Positions 7,990 through 18,171 of a stretch of 64,000 nucleotides of DNA are shown here, piece after piece (within the stretch, counting starts at the first letter, position 1; each line of letters opens with the position of its first letter). Where the stretch lies: the NCBI RefSeq assembly GCF_007002745.1, contig NZ_SGNY01000011.1:124001-188000 (forward strand), given 5' to 3'. The translations under genes and the position numbers were made by a program. The notes beneath the pieces are model-generated. The model was not told where the DNA came from. It saw only the letters and a list, made by a program, of their open reading frames with translations, and did no database searches. This DNA comes from Martinezella rhizogenes (GTDB lineage: Bacteria > Pseudomonadota > Alphaproteobacteria > Rhizobiales > Rhizobiaceae).

Positions 7990-10900
7990 TCAGCGTAACA
8001 GCTCCGGCAAGTCGTAGAGCAGCTTCATCGCGTCGGGCCAGCCGACGTCGGAAAACAGCTTGAGGATCTCAAGCAGTTCGGTGCGGCATACTCCATCTTC
8101 AAAAAGGGAACGATAATCCGCAAGGTAGCGCGTGACGATACCGACGATCAATTTGAGCGCGAGGCTTTCGTGGTGATATCCCTCTCGCATGCCGGCGCCT
8201 AACAGGATCCCGTGGAGCGCCTTGAAGACACCTGGGGGATCACCAGGGATCAAATATTCGTAGAGCTCGATGAGATGATGATGCGTTGCCGGCTCGTGAG
8301 ACTTCGACAGCAGTGCCAGCATCGGGCGATAGTCGGCGAGGAAACTGCTCATGGCCTCAGAGGTGTCAAGCCCTTGACTTGGGTTGCTGCTCTCCTGGTA
8401 TGCCCCTGAACCGAAGTAGAGTTGGTTCATGAGATGGTGGATGATCTGCTCTGCCGCCCGGTATCGGGCAATCGCCGCGTCTCGCGCGGCACCCTCCCTG
8501 TCGTCAGCGATCAAAACAGCATAGCTTTCTGTCGCGGCAGCTGAGCAGACTTCAAGGATAAGCATTGACCCACGCTGCGCGCGATCCGAAAGCGGCTGGT
8601 CATTATCTTGGTCTGACTTATAGCGCGCGATGAACGCCTCGCGAAGCGGCGAGATGAACGCCATAAGCAGGTCCTGGTTCGTGACCAGATCCTTCAGCCA
8701 TTCAATTAGCCACTGCAGCGCTTTCTCTCGGCTCTGTCCAGCCCAGAGCTGAGCTACGAGTCCACCCAGAACTTCGGAAAGTTCATCGCGGCCGGAATTC
8801 TCTCTCCGAACGAAGCTGTGGCGGCGCTGTTCGACGATCTCCATCAGCCCTTCCGCGCGGTCGACGTCGCTCCAGATCAAACGTGACAGGACGTGAGCGA
8901 CGTGGAACGTAAGTACATCGACATTTGGTTCATTGCGCACGATGCGCTCGGCCAGCTCCCACATTTTTTGCGGCGCGACACGACTTAGTACCTGCAGGTT
9001 TTCGGCCGCTTGCACCCGCACCACTGGTACCGGGTCCGCCAGAACCGCTTCAATCATGTCGATTATTTCGGGGCGATCCTCTCCGAACCTATTTGCAAGG
9101 TGCACATAGGCCTCGGCCGCATATACACGAACTGCCCAATTGCCATAGCTGCGTACGTTGTCTTCACCGTCTTTCGACTCCGGGAACCGGCTTGCCCAAA
9201 GGCGACCCAGAACGCCAAGCAATAAAGCGAGCGAAGGCATACCCTCGTTTTCGGGGACATACGCTTCGCTACCAGCGATCATTTCGATCGCATTGCTAAT
9301 ATTGCCCCAGACAGGCTGTTCGACGCTTGCATGGAGGGAAGCGGCGTTCGCGTCGAACAGAAAAATGGTCGCTTCTGTCTCCAGCCACAAAGCCGACAAA
9401 GCAGTCGCGTTGCTTTGAGAGGGAGTTTGCCTCACCCTCTCCGCAAGCGCTTCCGACTGGTCGATCATTTGCGCGTTCATGCCGTCTTCGACATCGACGC
9501 CTTCTTCGGCGAGGATTTGGCGCATCATTCCGCGCGCAGGCCCTGAGGTGACCGTCATAGTTCGAAGAGGCGGATTTCCGGCAAGCTCGCCCGCGTTCGC
9601 CAGTTCGGCGCGGAACGCACGCATCGCATCTGTTGCTATCGACGCCTCATCGACGGAAGAGAGGAAACGGCTCAAGACCCGTCGCCACCAACGCTGTTCA
9701 TATTCGTCGCTGAACAGATCTGGGCGAAGAACCTCTGCTTCGAAATCCGCGCGACCCTCGATCGAACGGTGAGGATAGGCGGCGGCCACAAAGCGAACGG
9801 CATCCCTGACTGTAACCTGATGGGTGAGGATCGTAAGATTGCTCGCATACGGCCACAGCTCCCCTGCGAGCTCAGCGACCCGCTCCGCCCCGACGCCTAG
9901 CAGCCGCGCCCACACGGCAGGACTTGAATATCCAATTGCGGCTGCCTCGATGCACTCGACAAATGCAGCCGTCGGGCAACCTCGCAAAAAGCCGACAAAA
10001 TGGCCAAGAACATTATCCTCCGTGCCGCTACCCCGTCCGTTAGATTGATCCCACGCGAGTTGCGCAAAATCGTTGCCAATGAGATCGAACGGCTCGCGCC
10101 CGGCGACGAATACACGGCGCCGTCGATCGCCAATCTGAAGATCACGATCAATTTCACCCAATGCCACCTCGATCGCAGCGCGCGTGCCTGCATATGCCGA
10201 TAGGTCAAGCAGCTGCCGCGCGTCCTTGCCCAGATGATATCGACAGTGGAGATAGTCCTGTCTGCGGTTTGAGGAAAGCGGCATGATCCGGCTGGGCTGG
10301 CCGCCAAAATGCGAGACACTGTCATCGCTGATTTCGCGCGAGTAAAGCACTCGGTAAATTTCGACGGCGAAGTGGGTATCTGATCGGGCAATCGGCAAGA
10401 TCTGTTCCGTCAGCCAGCTCGCTTCCTTGTCGGCGTACGCCGAAAAGTGTGGATCGCGCAGGATACGATCCAGCAGCGCCCGGGATGCCGCAGGCTCGGC
10501 AGCAAAACTTTTTCCTACGAACCGGATCGCATTTATCGCCGTTTGCTGCATCGGTGGCTCAGCCGTCCAGGCGAGGGTCAAGAGAGCTCGCGAAGTACGG
10601 CCGAATAGGTTGAGAAGCGGCACATCAGACAGATCAGCTTTTTCGAACAATATCTGGAGCAGGAGCCGCGTCGGATCGGACATTTCGCGAACGCCTGTCG
10701 TGATCGCGGTGTCAGCGACCTCTGCCCACGCAGTCGCCGTCTGGCGCGCAACACCTCCCGAGGTATCGACCAGAAGCCCAACGAAGCGCGCGAGCCGTGA
10801 CAACAGCGTCGCCATCGCACCATCGGCGGCACGGGCTTGGATCAACGAAATCAGGCCCGCAATGTCAGATGGCGAGTTCACACCCTCTAGCGCCGTCCGC

Positions 10901-12915
10901 AAGGCGACATTCGCCAATACAGGATCGACGTTGGCATTAGCGTAGATGTCAGCAATCAGCCGCCAAACAGCACGCTTTCCCTCGCTATCGCTACGCCATA
11001 GCCGCTCGACGGCAAAACGCAAAGCTGGCGCGAGCATCAGGGCGATCGCACTACCGCCTTTCAGCTGCGCGATCAGGAGCGGGGGATCGTCCCATTCCAA
11101 AAAGAACCGTCCGGCGACATGATCGAAGAGAACGTGATGCGAAAAGCTGACGAGGTCCCCCGTTTCAGCAAGCACACCCGAAGCAATCACTTCATCGACA
11201 TTATCATTTGCAATGAGCACCTTTCGGACCGCGAGGCGGCTGCGGCGAACCATCACATCAACCGTCGCGCCAGCGGCGCGATGCAGCGGCGTGCCCGGCA
11301 GCCGTCGATCCTCATAAGCGTCGATCAGATCCGATTGGGTCGAGACTGTTCGAATACTGTCCGGATCAACGCCATCAGAAAGCAGTTGTGCAGCGAGCGA
11401 GAGGTTGAAGATGTTTCGTAGGAGATCGCGCAGCCGCTCAGGTGCCGCATCAAGCAAGTTGCCAAGTGCTCTCGCGTCCGCGCCAGCCTGACGGAGATCT
11501 GGATTGCTGAGGCGCGGCACGTTGAAATGGCGAACATTGCGTAGCGTCGGATCGGCGTATTCCGGGTCGGGCGGGGACCCGGGGAGTGCGTCGCGAAAAC
11601 GCCGGCCATTTCTGAGATCGAACGTGCGGATAGACGCCGCGATCGTCCAGGACTTGTCCTTTGTAGCCATTGTTTCAATTAGCTGCGCGAACACGGCTTC
11701 GGCAGGACCGCCGCGCGCTGCATCGAGAGCGTCGATGATGATCAGTTTTCGACCTGCGCCTGGCGCTGCTGCCAGTACCTCGGCTAGCGGTCGAGCGAGC
11801 TGAAGCTCGGATTGGAGATCGGTAGCAGTGGCAACGCCTGGGAAGCGATCGACCGAGAGAAAGATGACCCTCTCGCCGGCGGCGCGGCGTGCTTGTGCCA
11901 GCGCTACCAGGGCTCCGGTTTTTCCCGCGCCGGGCTCGCCGATGACAATAAGCGAACCGGTCGCGATGGCTGACGCCATGGGGCTGTCACTTTGACGGGG
12001 AATTGGTATCCCGCCCTCGATCGGCAAGCGCGTATGGCCAGTCAGCCGGGTAAGCTCTGCATCGGTAACGGCGGAGAGGCGAGCGAAATCGGCGTCATAG
12101 CCGGGAGCACCTGTATCGTTGTGATGCAGCGCGCGGAGTGCTCGCAACAGCCCTTCGCGATCCGCTGGCGCACCGCTGCCAATGAGGTTCCGGACAATGG
12201 TTTTGAGATCTCGCAAGGGTGCGTCGCCTGCAGCCTCCGAGCCGTAGACGCGTGATCCGAGCACGCGGGAGGCCTCGCGCCAGTTATCTTCGCCCTCGTC
12301 CATCGAGAAACGGACGACTTTGAAAAGACGGGCCATCGTGACAAGCTCGTCGTCGCTTGGAGGGTCGACGACAAGATCCACACAGGCGGCGCGTGCGTGG
12401 GTCTCGAAGAGTTCCAGTGCGTCGGCTTCAGCCCGGCTGCGCTGCGACTTCACCGTTGTCCAGGTGCCTCCGGTATCGAAAGCCCGGCAGCCTTTCTCGA
12501 GCTTATCGAGCGTACGGGGCGCGGTGGTGCTTACCGCAAGGATGGCCCGATAACGCGCGACATCGACGGCAACACCTGTTGTTCGCGCTTCGACCATGGT
12601 CCTGACAAGTTGTGCGATGGTTTTGCCAAGTGGGCTTTCGGCACCCTGCGTCAGGCCAGCGCTGGTCTTGCTCTGAAAGTCGATCCGGGTATCGTCATCC
12701 TGTCCAAGCTCGATGTCATCGAGGCCTTCTCCAGTCTCCAAACGCAGGCTGACTGGAAGTGCCGCGTTCGCAAGTCCAAAGCGTCCGCCGACCGGAATAC
12801 GGGCCAGGATATGCGCGGCGAGCCATGTACCGACCTCGGCCTGAAAATCCATGCCTCCCTCGGTCGCGCGTCCACCAGCAGGCTTTGACGTTCGAGCGGC
12901 TTTGCGAGCAGTCAT
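7990..12915 (-). CDS. Giant nuclease-NTPase-repeat protein, STAND/Avs-like
   Basis: A 1641-residue protein in three parts. Residues ~22-130 look like a restriction-type nuclease of the DUF4297/Cap4 kind: 'GLDDIEL' (64-70) then 'IDFQSKTS' (78-85) give the D...(D/Q)xK pattern. A P-loop NTPase follows, with Walker A GEPGAGKT (326-333) and Walker B 'LIIIDALDAAR' (391-401), as in STAND ATPases. The remaining ~1100 residues are leucine/alanine-rich and helical with short repeats, likely a HEAT/TPR-like sensor. Architecture matches Avs-type phage sensors, but I cannot name a described subtype. Its ATG overlaps the stop of the Shedu-type nuclease gene (ATGA), so the two are made together. Cellular target and trigger are unknown. 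Confidence 0.75.
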   Translation of the reverse strand: MTARKAARTSKPAGGRATEGGMDFQAEVGTWLAAHILARIPVGGRFGLANAALPVSLRLETGEGLDDIELGQDDDTRIDFQSKTSAGLTQGAESPLGKTIAQLVRTMVEARTTGVAVDVARYRAILAVSTTAPRTLDKLEKGCRAFDTGGTWTTVKSQRSRAEADALELFETHARAACVDLVVDPPSDDELVTMARLFKVVRFSMDEGEDNWREASRVLGSRVYGSEAAGDAPLRDLKTIVRNLIGSGAPADREGLLRALRALHHNDTGAPGYDADFARLSAVTDAELTRLTGHTRLPIEGGIPIPRQSDSPMASAIATGSLIVIGEPGAGKTGALVALAQARRAAGERVIFLSVDRFPGVATATDLQSELQLARPLAEVLAAAPGAGRKLIIIDALDAARGGPAEAVFAQLIETMATKDKSWTIAASIRTFDLRNGRRFRDALPGSPPDPEYADPTLRNVRHFNVPRLSNPDLRQAGADARALGNLLDAAPERLRDLLRNIFNLSLAAQLLSDGVDPDSIRTVSTQSDLIDAYEDRRLPGTPLHRAAGATVDVMVRRSRLAVRKVLIANDNVDEVIASGVLAETGDLVSFSHHVLFDHVAGRFFLEWDDPPLLIAQLKGGSAIALMLAPALRFAVERLWRSDSEGKRAVWRLIADIYANANVDPVLANVALRTALEGVNSPSDIAGLISLIQARAADGAMATLLSRLARFVGLLVDTSGGVARQTATAWAEVADTAITTGVREMSDPTRLLLQILFEKADLSDVPLLNLFGRTSRALLTLAWTAEPPMQQTAINAIRFVGKSFAAEPAASRALLDRILRDPHFSAYADKEASWLTEQILPIARSDTHFAVEIYRVLYSREISDDSVSHFGGQPSRIMPLSSNRRQDYLHCRYHLGKDARQLLDLSAYAGTRAAIEVALGEIDRDLQIGDRRRRVFVAGREPFDLIGNDFAQLAWDQSNGRGSGTEDNVLGHFVGFLRGCPTAAFVECIEAAAIGYSSPAVWARLLGVGAERVAELAGELWPYASNLTILTHQVTVRDAVRFVAAAYPHRSIEGRADFEAEVLRPDLFSDEYEQRWWRRVLSRFLSSVDEASIATDAMRAFRAELANAGELAGNPPLRTMTVTSGPARGMMRQILAEEGVDVEDGMNAQMIDQSEALAERVRQTPSQSNATALSALWLETEATIFLFDANAASLHASVEQPVWGNISNAIEMIAGSEAYVPENEGMPSLALLLGVLGRLWASRFPESKDGEDNVRSYGNWAVRVYAAEAYVHLANRFGEDRPEIIDMIEAVLADPVPVVRVQAAENLQVLSRVAPQKMWELAERIVRNEPNVDVLTFHVAHVLSRLIWSDVDRAEGLMEIVEQRRHSFVRRENSGRDELSEVLGGLVAQLWAGQSREKALQWLIEWLKDLVTNQDLLMAFISPLREAFIARYKSDQDNDQPLSDRAQRGSMLILEVCSAAATESYAVLIADDREGAARDAAIARYRAAEQIIHHLMNQLYFGSGAYQESSNPSQGLDTSEAMSSFLADYRPMLALLSKSHEPATHHHLIELYEYLIPGDPPGVFKALHGILLGAGMREGYHHESLALKLIVGIVTRYLADYRSLFEDGVCRTELLEILKLFSDVGWPDAMKLLYDLPELLR

Positions 12916-14369
12916 CCAAGCAGGTCCTCGAATTGGCGTGCGTGGCTCGGTGTAGTTTTGGGGGCAATCTCGGCCTTTCCGCCAAGTAGATCGCGAAGCG
13001 ACTTGAGCTTTGAGAGCAGCTCATCGAATGTGATGATGGCTACGCCAGCGAGACTTGCACGATACAGCTCGAAGGCACGCTTTCGTGGACCTTCGGGGAT
13101 GATACCCGCTAGAATCATTCCCCTGACGCCATAGGTTTCGAGCGGGACCGCGCGGTTCTGCGATTGAAGCCGATAGATGTCGCTACGCAGCTTGTCGATC
13201 TGGTCAATCACCTGCGCCACGGCGCCAACTAACTCTGTCGACGCGGTGTATACGCCCCCCCGATATTCCCTTTTGCCGATGAGCTCTTCCCCAGGAGTCT
13301 TGATCTCGAGCACCGCTATACTGTCGGTCAGCTTGTTGGTGAGCAGGAAATCGGCAATCTTTTCGCCGGAGCCATTCAGGATCCTGCCTCCCACATGCGC
13401 TTGGCCCTGCACGAGCAAAACCGGCACATTGAACGCCATATCGAGAATGAAGGGGTTGGCCTCGAGGAGTTTTTGCCATTGCAGTTCGGTCGTTCGTTCA
13501 GCGAACCGCTCCTCGATACGTGCAATCAGTTCATCGAGCGAGGCGAGTTCAATCTCGTCGTGCAGCTTCAGCAGGCCGCCGCGCTGCGACTTCATCGAAG
13601 TGCGGACGGACGCCGAGGCCATATTGACCAGGGCTGCCCGGTCGTTATCCGAGAGCTTGGTATCCGTGATCGTGTCACCAATCACGTCGGCGATGTCATC
13701 GGGGGCGCGGTCAAAGACCCTTACTGGGAACTTTTCACTGTCCAGGCGCGTCAGAAGATTGGTATACGCAGCCTGTAGCTTCTTCCGCCGCGTCAAAACC
13801 TGTGCCTTCTTCTCGAACCTGTTTGCATTCAGGCGTAACTCGTCGAAGAGCGTGTAGCCGATCTCGTATGTCGTACCATCATCCGTCACGCCGACGTCCA
13901 GCTCGCGCTTGTAGGTGACACGCAGGTTCGTCACGCCTTCGACTTGCCTGATAGCATTCACGATAAACGAAAGCTTGCGCTCGAGGCCGAGACCGAAATT
14001 CGGGTCTTTGACAAATCCCTTCGGCATGCCCTCGGCGAGGAAAGCCTGAACATCCTCGATGGTACGAAATTCGTTGAAATCCTGAAAGAAATCTTCGTCT
14101 TCAATGATCTCAATCGACACGATAGGATCATATTTCGGCATCAGGAAATCTTCAGATTCCGGCATGGTGTTGATCGGGAAGAGCGTGGTTGTGTGCTTGC
14201 CCGCATCGAAGCGTATGAGCACCTGCGTCGTATTGATTTCGGTGAGGTCAGCGATCGCGATTCGCCGCTCGGATGGTGTGAAGAACACCTCGACGAAGCC
14301 GGGCCCCTTTCTCTGCAGGAAAAGAGTACCTTTGTCGTCATCACCGAACTGGGGGCCGAAGGTTGCCAT
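12912..14369 (-). CDS. sduA: Shedu-type nuclease (SduA, DUF4263)
   Basis: A 485-residue protein. The N-terminal ~280 residues are beta-rich and then helical; the C-terminal domain is DUF4263, a PD-(D/E)XK nuclease that defines Shedu. The catalytic set is visible: E304 in 'WQKLLEANPFIL', D340 in 'KIADFLL', and E355/K357 in 'IAVLEIKTP'. The family member SduA is normally a stand-alone antiphage nuclease. Here its stop overlaps the start of a giant NTPase gene by 4 bp, which is not the usual single-gene Shedu. The preceding gene on this strand ends 253 bp upstream, leaving room for its own promoter, though I see no strong consensus box. Confidence 0.85.
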   Translation of the reverse strand: MATFGPQFGDDDKGTLFLQRKGPGFVEVFFTPSERRIAIADLTEINTTQVLIRFDAGKHTTTLFPINTMPESEDFLMPKYDPIVSIEIIEDEDFFQDFNEFRTIEDVQAFLAEGMPKGFVKDPNFGLGLERKLSFIVNAIRQVEGVTNLRVTYKRELDVGVTDDGTTYEIGYTLFDELRLNANRFEKKAQVLTRRKKLQAAYTNLLTRLDSEKFPVRVFDRAPDDIADVIGDTITDTKLSDNDRAALVNMASASVRTSMKSQRGGLLKLHDEIELASLDELIARIEERFAERTTELQWQKLLEANPFILDMAFNVPVLLVQGQAHVGGRILNGSGEKIADFLLTNKLTDSIAVLEIKTPGEELIGKREYRGGVYTASTELVGAVAQVIDQIDKLRSDIYRLQSQNRAVPLETYGVRGMILAGIIPEGPRKRAFELYRASLAGVAIITFDELLSKLKSLRDLLGGKAEIAPKTTPSHARQFEDLLG

Positions 14370-14622
14370 ACGCTATCCTATAAATATTGGGAAAACATAG
14401 GTGTAACGAGTACAACCTGCAATCGGAGCGGACGGAAAAGGTGGCACTTGCAGGCGAACGGCGCTGTCCCTCTTCACGGTGGTTGCGCCTGCTGAGATCA
14501 GAGCAAGCTACCCTGTTCGATAGGCGCGCCCTATCTTGAAACAATTGAAGATCCATAAGGCTCGCGACGAAATAATCAGCGCGTTAGCAGGTGAAACCGA
14601 CTGGATGCCGTCGTTGCTATCA

Positions 14623-15243
14623 TCATCCACATATGGTGTTCATTTTCAGGAGAAATTTCTTTCGAAGATCTACAGAGTGCGGGTCGGCCAAGGTTGCCAG
14701 ATATCGATCAAACTCCGCTTCCAACTCTGTGTGGAACAGTGTGCGGTTCACAGTGATCTGACCATTATCGAAGCGCATTATTGGGCCGCTGACCCCGACC
14801 GTCATCTTTTCGGTCGCCCCGCTGTGATGGAGTGCGCATCGCCCTTGGCTATAGAACTCGTCAGCCTTCTTCGTCGCCACCATGCCAGCGCCGAGACAAT
14901 CGATAAATGGCTGCCAGTTGCTCAGGAACTCTCTGAACAGCCGACCGCTTTGACGTGTGTGGTTGGTCACCCCCTCACGGAAACCCTGAATTGTCTCGAG
15001 AACGAGGCAATCCAAGGCGAGGATCGCGAAGCCATATGTCTGCGGCTTGTTAGCTTTATCGACATCGATCAGGGTCTGTGCTGGCTTGATGAAGCGGCCC
15101 TGTATGCGATCCCTCAGTACATCGACTGCCTTCAGCCATTCCCCCTGTTTCGGATTGTCGGGATCCAGTTCGAGGCCGCGCCAGAACGCGACTGTGTACT
15201 TCGGGCTGATCTGGAGGCTACGGCTCTGTGTCGTGTCGCTCAT
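14623..15243 (-). CDS. HEPN-like protein downstream of the IS21 insertion
   Basis: A 206-residue helical protein I start at MSDTTQSRS (15241-15243); an upstream in-frame extension would be read from the insertion sequence end and is not credible. The segment 'FYSQGRCALHHSGATEK' carries R135 and H140 in the R-x4-H spacing of HEPN ribonucleases, within an all-helical context. That motif is short, so the assignment is moderate. The IS21 element sits just upstream (from about 15.3 kb) and separates it from the nuclease-like gene that preceded it. It may have been part of one operon with the genes at 17.7-24.2 kb and may now depend on transcription from the IS. Confidence 0.6.
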   Translation of the reverse strand: MSDTTQSRSLQISPKYTVAFWRGLELDPDNPKQGEWLKAVDVLRDRIQGRFIKPAQTLIDVDKANKPQTYGFAILALDCLVLETIQGFREGVTNHTRQSGRLFREFLSNWQPFIDCLGAGMVATKKADEFYSQGRCALHHSGATEKMTVGVSGPIMRFDNGQITVNRTLFHTELEAEFDRYLATLADPHSVDLRKKFLLKMNTICG

Positions 15244-15385
15244 CGGCCTAGCTTTCGAGAACCGCGACACCTGACCCCAACACAGATGTGTTTCGGCGTG
15301 GAATATTGACCCCTCTGGCGGGGTGACCGGCGTCCAATTTTGACCCCCCACCTGTTTCGTCTGACCATCCGTCTTTCGCTGGCGG

Positions 15386-16897
15386 ATGGAGGGGGAGTTG
15401 AAGCGAGTGGATACGATTGCGCGTGTTCGTCGAGCCTTCCATGTTCAGGGCTGGTCGGTGAAGAGGATCGTCCGGGAGCTGCATGTTTCCCGCAACACAG
15501 TTCGCAAGATACTGCGATCTGATCAGACGGACTTTTCCTACGAGCGCGAACGGCAGCCGCTTCCGAAGACCGGGGCCTGGAAGGCTGAGATCGAGCGCTT
15601 CCTGGCCGCGAACGAAGGCAAGCCATCTCGTGAACGGCTAACGCTGATCCGGATTTACGAAGAGCTTCGGGCGCTGGGTTACGATGGCAGCTACGATGCG
15701 ATCCGGCGCTATGCGAAGGGATGGTCGAAGGATCGAGGGGCCGTGACGGCCGAAGCCTACGTGCCGCTCTACTATGCGCCCGGTGAGGCCTATCAGTTCG
15801 ACTGGAGCCATGAGATCGTCTTGATCCAGGGCGTGACGACGACGGTGAAGGTTGCTCATGTCCGCCTCTGCCACAGCCGGATGATGTTTGCGCGGGCCTA
15901 CATGCGTGAGAGCCAGGAGATGGTCTTCGACGCGCACGACAGGGCCTTCGACTTCTTCCGTGGCACCTGCACGCGCGGCATCTACGACAACATGAAGACG
16001 GCGGTGGAGGCCGTCTTCATCGGCAAGGAACGGCTCTATAATCGCCGTTTCCTGCAGATGTGCAGCCATTATCTCGTCCACCCCGTAGCGTGCACGCCAG
16101 CATCCGGCTGGGAGAAAGGACAGGTCGAGAACCAGGTCGGCCTCGTGCGCGAGCGGTTCTTCACGCCACGCCTCAGGGTCAAAAGCCTGGAGGAACTCAA
16201 TGTTTGGCTGCTCGACAAATGCGTTGCCTATGCCAAGGCCCATAGCCATCCCGAGCAGACGGCGCAGACGATCTGGCAGATGTTCGAGGCTGAACGTGGG
16301 TGCCTTGTGCATTACGTCGGCCCATTCGATGGTTTCCACAGCGTTCCGGCCTCGGTGTCGAAGACCTGCACTGTCCGCTTCGACAACAACAAATACTCGG
16401 TTCTATCGACTGCCGTCGGCCGCCCCGTCGAGGTTCATGCCTATGCGGACCGGATCGTCATCAAGCAGGATGGTATGACGGTTGCGGAACATCAGCGCAG
16501 CTTCGGCCGCGGCAATACCGTCTATGATCCCTGGCACTATGTTCCTGTCCTCGCTCGAAAACCCGGTGCCTTGCGCAACGGCGCTCCCTTCCGCGAATGG
16601 GTTTTGCCAACAGCGATGGAGAAGGTCCGCAAGCGGTTGAAGAGCGCCGATGACGGGGATCGGCAGATGGTCACCATACTCGGATGTGTTCCTGCTGATG
16701 GTCTTACCGCCGTTGAGGCTGCCTGCCAGGAAGCACTCGATCACGGCGTCTGCTCTGCCTCGGTGATCATCAACATTCTGGCGCGAAGCCGCGATCCGGC
16801 TCCCGCCGCAACCCTGCAAATCCCCGATGCGCTTCGGCTTGCCCATGAGCCGGTCGCCGACTGCGACCGTTACGACAGGCTCAGGAGGGTAAGCTGA
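15386..16897 (+). CDS. istA: IS21 transposase IstA
   Basis: A 503-residue DDE transposase. The N-terminal helix-turn-helix is '[21 protein letters not shown]'. The RNase-H-like core follows, with the first Asp in 'YQFDWSHEI', the second in 'GIYDNMKTA' and the Glu in 'GQVENQVGL'. A C-terminal beta domain ('[16 protein letters not shown]') is usual for IstA. A GGAGGGGGAG ribosome site overlaps the first codons, so the GTG at 15407 (giving [11 protein letters not shown]) may be the true start. Length is normal and there is no frameshift, so the element may be active. Its stop overlaps the istB start (TGATG). Confidence 0.95.
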   Translation: MEGELKRVDTIARVRRAFHVQGWSVKRIVRELHVSRNTVRKILRSDQTDFSYERERQPLPKTGAWKAEIERFLAANEGKPSRERLTLIRIYEELRALGYDGSYDAIRRYAKGWSKDRGAVTAEAYVPLYYAPGEAYQFDWSHEIVLIQGVTTTVKVAHVRLCHSRMMFARAYMRESQEMVFDAHDRAFDFFRGTCTRGIYDNMKTAVEAVFIGKERLYNRRFLQMCSHYLVHPVACTPASGWEKGQVENQVGLVRERFFTPRLRVKSLEELNVWLLDKCVAYAKAHSHPEQTAQTIWQMFEAERGCLVHYVGPFDGFHSVPASVSKTCTVRFDNNKYSVLSTAVGRPVEVHAYADRIVIKQDGMTVAEHQRSFGRGNTVYDPWHYVPVLARKPGALRNGAPFREWVLPTAMEKVRKRLKSADDGDRQMVTILGCVPADGLTAVEAACQEALDHGVCSASVIINILARSRDPAPAATLQIPDALRLAHEPVADCDRYDRLRRVS

Positions 16898-17631
16898 TGG
16901 AACGCACGCAGGTTCTCGAACTGATGAGCACGCTGAAGCTTTACGGAATGCGCAGCGCCTACGATGAGGTCATGGGGAATGGCATCAAACGACAACATGA
17001 ACCGCCGCGCATCGTCGGCGATTTGCTGCAGTCGGAGATCGCAGAGAAGCAGGCACGCTCCATTCGCTATCAGCTCAGCATCGCCAAGCTGCCACTCGCC
17101 AAGGACATCGACGACTTCGACTTCGCCGACACGCCCGTCAATGAATCTCTGGTGCGGGAACTGGCCACCGGCACCTTCGTCGCAGACCAGCGCAACGTCG
17201 TCCTCGTCGGCGGCACGGGAACCGGCAAGAGCCATCTGGCCATCGCGATTGCCCGTGCTCTCATCCGCAACAGCACACGTGGCCGCTTCTTCAATGTTGT
17301 CGATCTGGTCAATCGCCTGGAAACGGAAACGCGCAACGGCAAGCAAGGTCGGATGGCCGACTACCTCACGCGACTCGACTTTATCATTCTCGATGAACTC
17401 GGTTACCTACCGTTCGCGCAGGCCGGGGGTCAGCTCCTGTTCCACCTGATCAGCAGGCTCTACGAGCGCACCTCGATCATCGTCACCACGAACCTTGCAT
17501 TCGGTGAATGGCCGTCGGTGTTCGGCGATGCCAAGATGACGACAGCACTCCTCGATCGCCTGACCCATCACTGCGAGATCGTGGAAACCGGAAACGAGTC
17601 CTGGCGCTTCAAGAACCGCTCTCAAAGCTAA
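16897..17631 (+). CDS. istB: IS21 helper ATPase IstB
   Basis: A 244-residue AAA+ ATPase of the DnaC/IstB family. It has an N-terminal helical part ('[18 protein letters not shown]'), Walker A '[11 protein letters not shown]', Walker B 'FIILDELGY', and the '[19 protein letters not shown]' and '[14 protein letters not shown]' motifs. It assembles on target DNA and activates IstA. Full length and intact. Confidence 0.96.
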   Translation: MERTQVLELMSTLKLYGMRSAYDEVMGNGIKRQHEPPRIVGDLLQSEIAEKQARSIRYQLSIAKLPLAKDIDDFDFADTPVNESLVRELATGTFVADQRNVVLVGGTGTGKSHLAIAIARALIRNSTRGRFFNVVDLVNRLETETRNGKQGRMADYLTRLDFIILDELGYLPFAQAGGQLLFHLISRLYERTSIIVTTNLAFGEWPSVFGDAKMTTALLDRLTHHCEIVETGNESWRFKNRSQS

Positions 17632-17745
17632 AGCCGAAGATACCCATCACCCGCACTTGGCCTACCCTCTGCAACCCCGGCCAGCGCCGGGCAGGCCAAG
17701 CGCTGACCGCCTACAGGGGGGTGAAGATTGGACGCCGATAAGGGG

Positions 17746-18171
17746 TCAACATTCCGAGCCGATTGACAACACAGAGAAGTCGTTGGGCCGGATCTGCTTT
17801 CGAACCTCTGGCGGATAGCAATTCCCCCCGCCCTCATAGTTCCTATGGACCGCGCGAGCCTGCTCGTTCGTCAGGACGTAGAATGTCGGTGCCATCGTCC
17901 TCAGATCGAGTTCGATGAAGATGAAGAAGTCTGCGTCGCCCTTCTTGTTCATCTCTACAGGCCAACGCGTGATCTCGGTAGGCCGCCGCAGAAACTGTCG
18001 AGTCTTCACTTCAATCGATTTCGGCTGTCCATCGACGACAACGATGACATCGTGACCAGGTGCGCCTTCCGGCCTCATATAGGCGGCAAGTCCGAGTGTG
18101 TTGAGCTTTGCCACGGTTAGCAGCTCGCCCAGCGTACCGGATTGTGGGGATGACAGTTTTTCCAGCGTCAT
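17746..18171 (-). CDS. PD-(D/E)XK-like protein, 3' end trimmed by IS21
   Basis: A 141-residue protein with a compact restriction-endonuclease-like pattern: E16 in 'LGELLTVAKLNTLG', D41 in 'GHDVIVVVDG' and E54/K56 in 'KSIEVKTRQF'. The spacing fits Mrr/VSR-type folds. Its start overlaps the stop of the preceding gene by 4 bp (ATGA). The last codons run into the insertion sequence, whose terminus supplies the TGA stop, so probably only a few residues of the natural C-terminus are lost and the core may still fold. The substrate is unknown; by context it may be the nuclease of the HEPN/protease string. Confidence 0.65.
   Translation of the reverse strand: MTLEKLSSPQSGTLGELLTVAKLNTLGLAAYMRPEGAPGHDVIVVVDGQPKSIEVKTRQFLRRPTEITRWPVEMNKKGDADFFIFIELDLRTMAPTFYVLTNEQARAVHRNYEGGGNCYPPEVRKQIRPNDFSVLSIGSEC

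Larger units (their letters stand above)
15301..17754. mobile_element. IS21-family insertion sequence
   Basis: The element holds istA and istB in the usual overlapping order. Its ends carry inverted copies of GAATNTTGACCCCT (15301-15314; complement at 17741-17754), and each end also has an inner GGCGTCCAATNTTNACCCCCC copy, the multiple terminal repeats expected for IS21. The exact outermost base and target duplication cannot be fixed because similarity fades gradually. It lies inside the minus-strand defence gene string and reads in the opposite direction. The nuclease-like gene to its right now ends on a TGA supplied by the IS terminus. Confidence 0.88.

Noticed and set aside
13177..13857. 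Long plus-strand open frame antisense to the Shedu-type nuclease
   Set aside because: Serine/arginine-rich shadow; the minus-strand frame has catalytic motifs and a full domain.
15281..15310. Target-site duplication of the IS21 element
   Set aside because: The bases outside the two ends do not give a clear direct repeat, so I did not report one.
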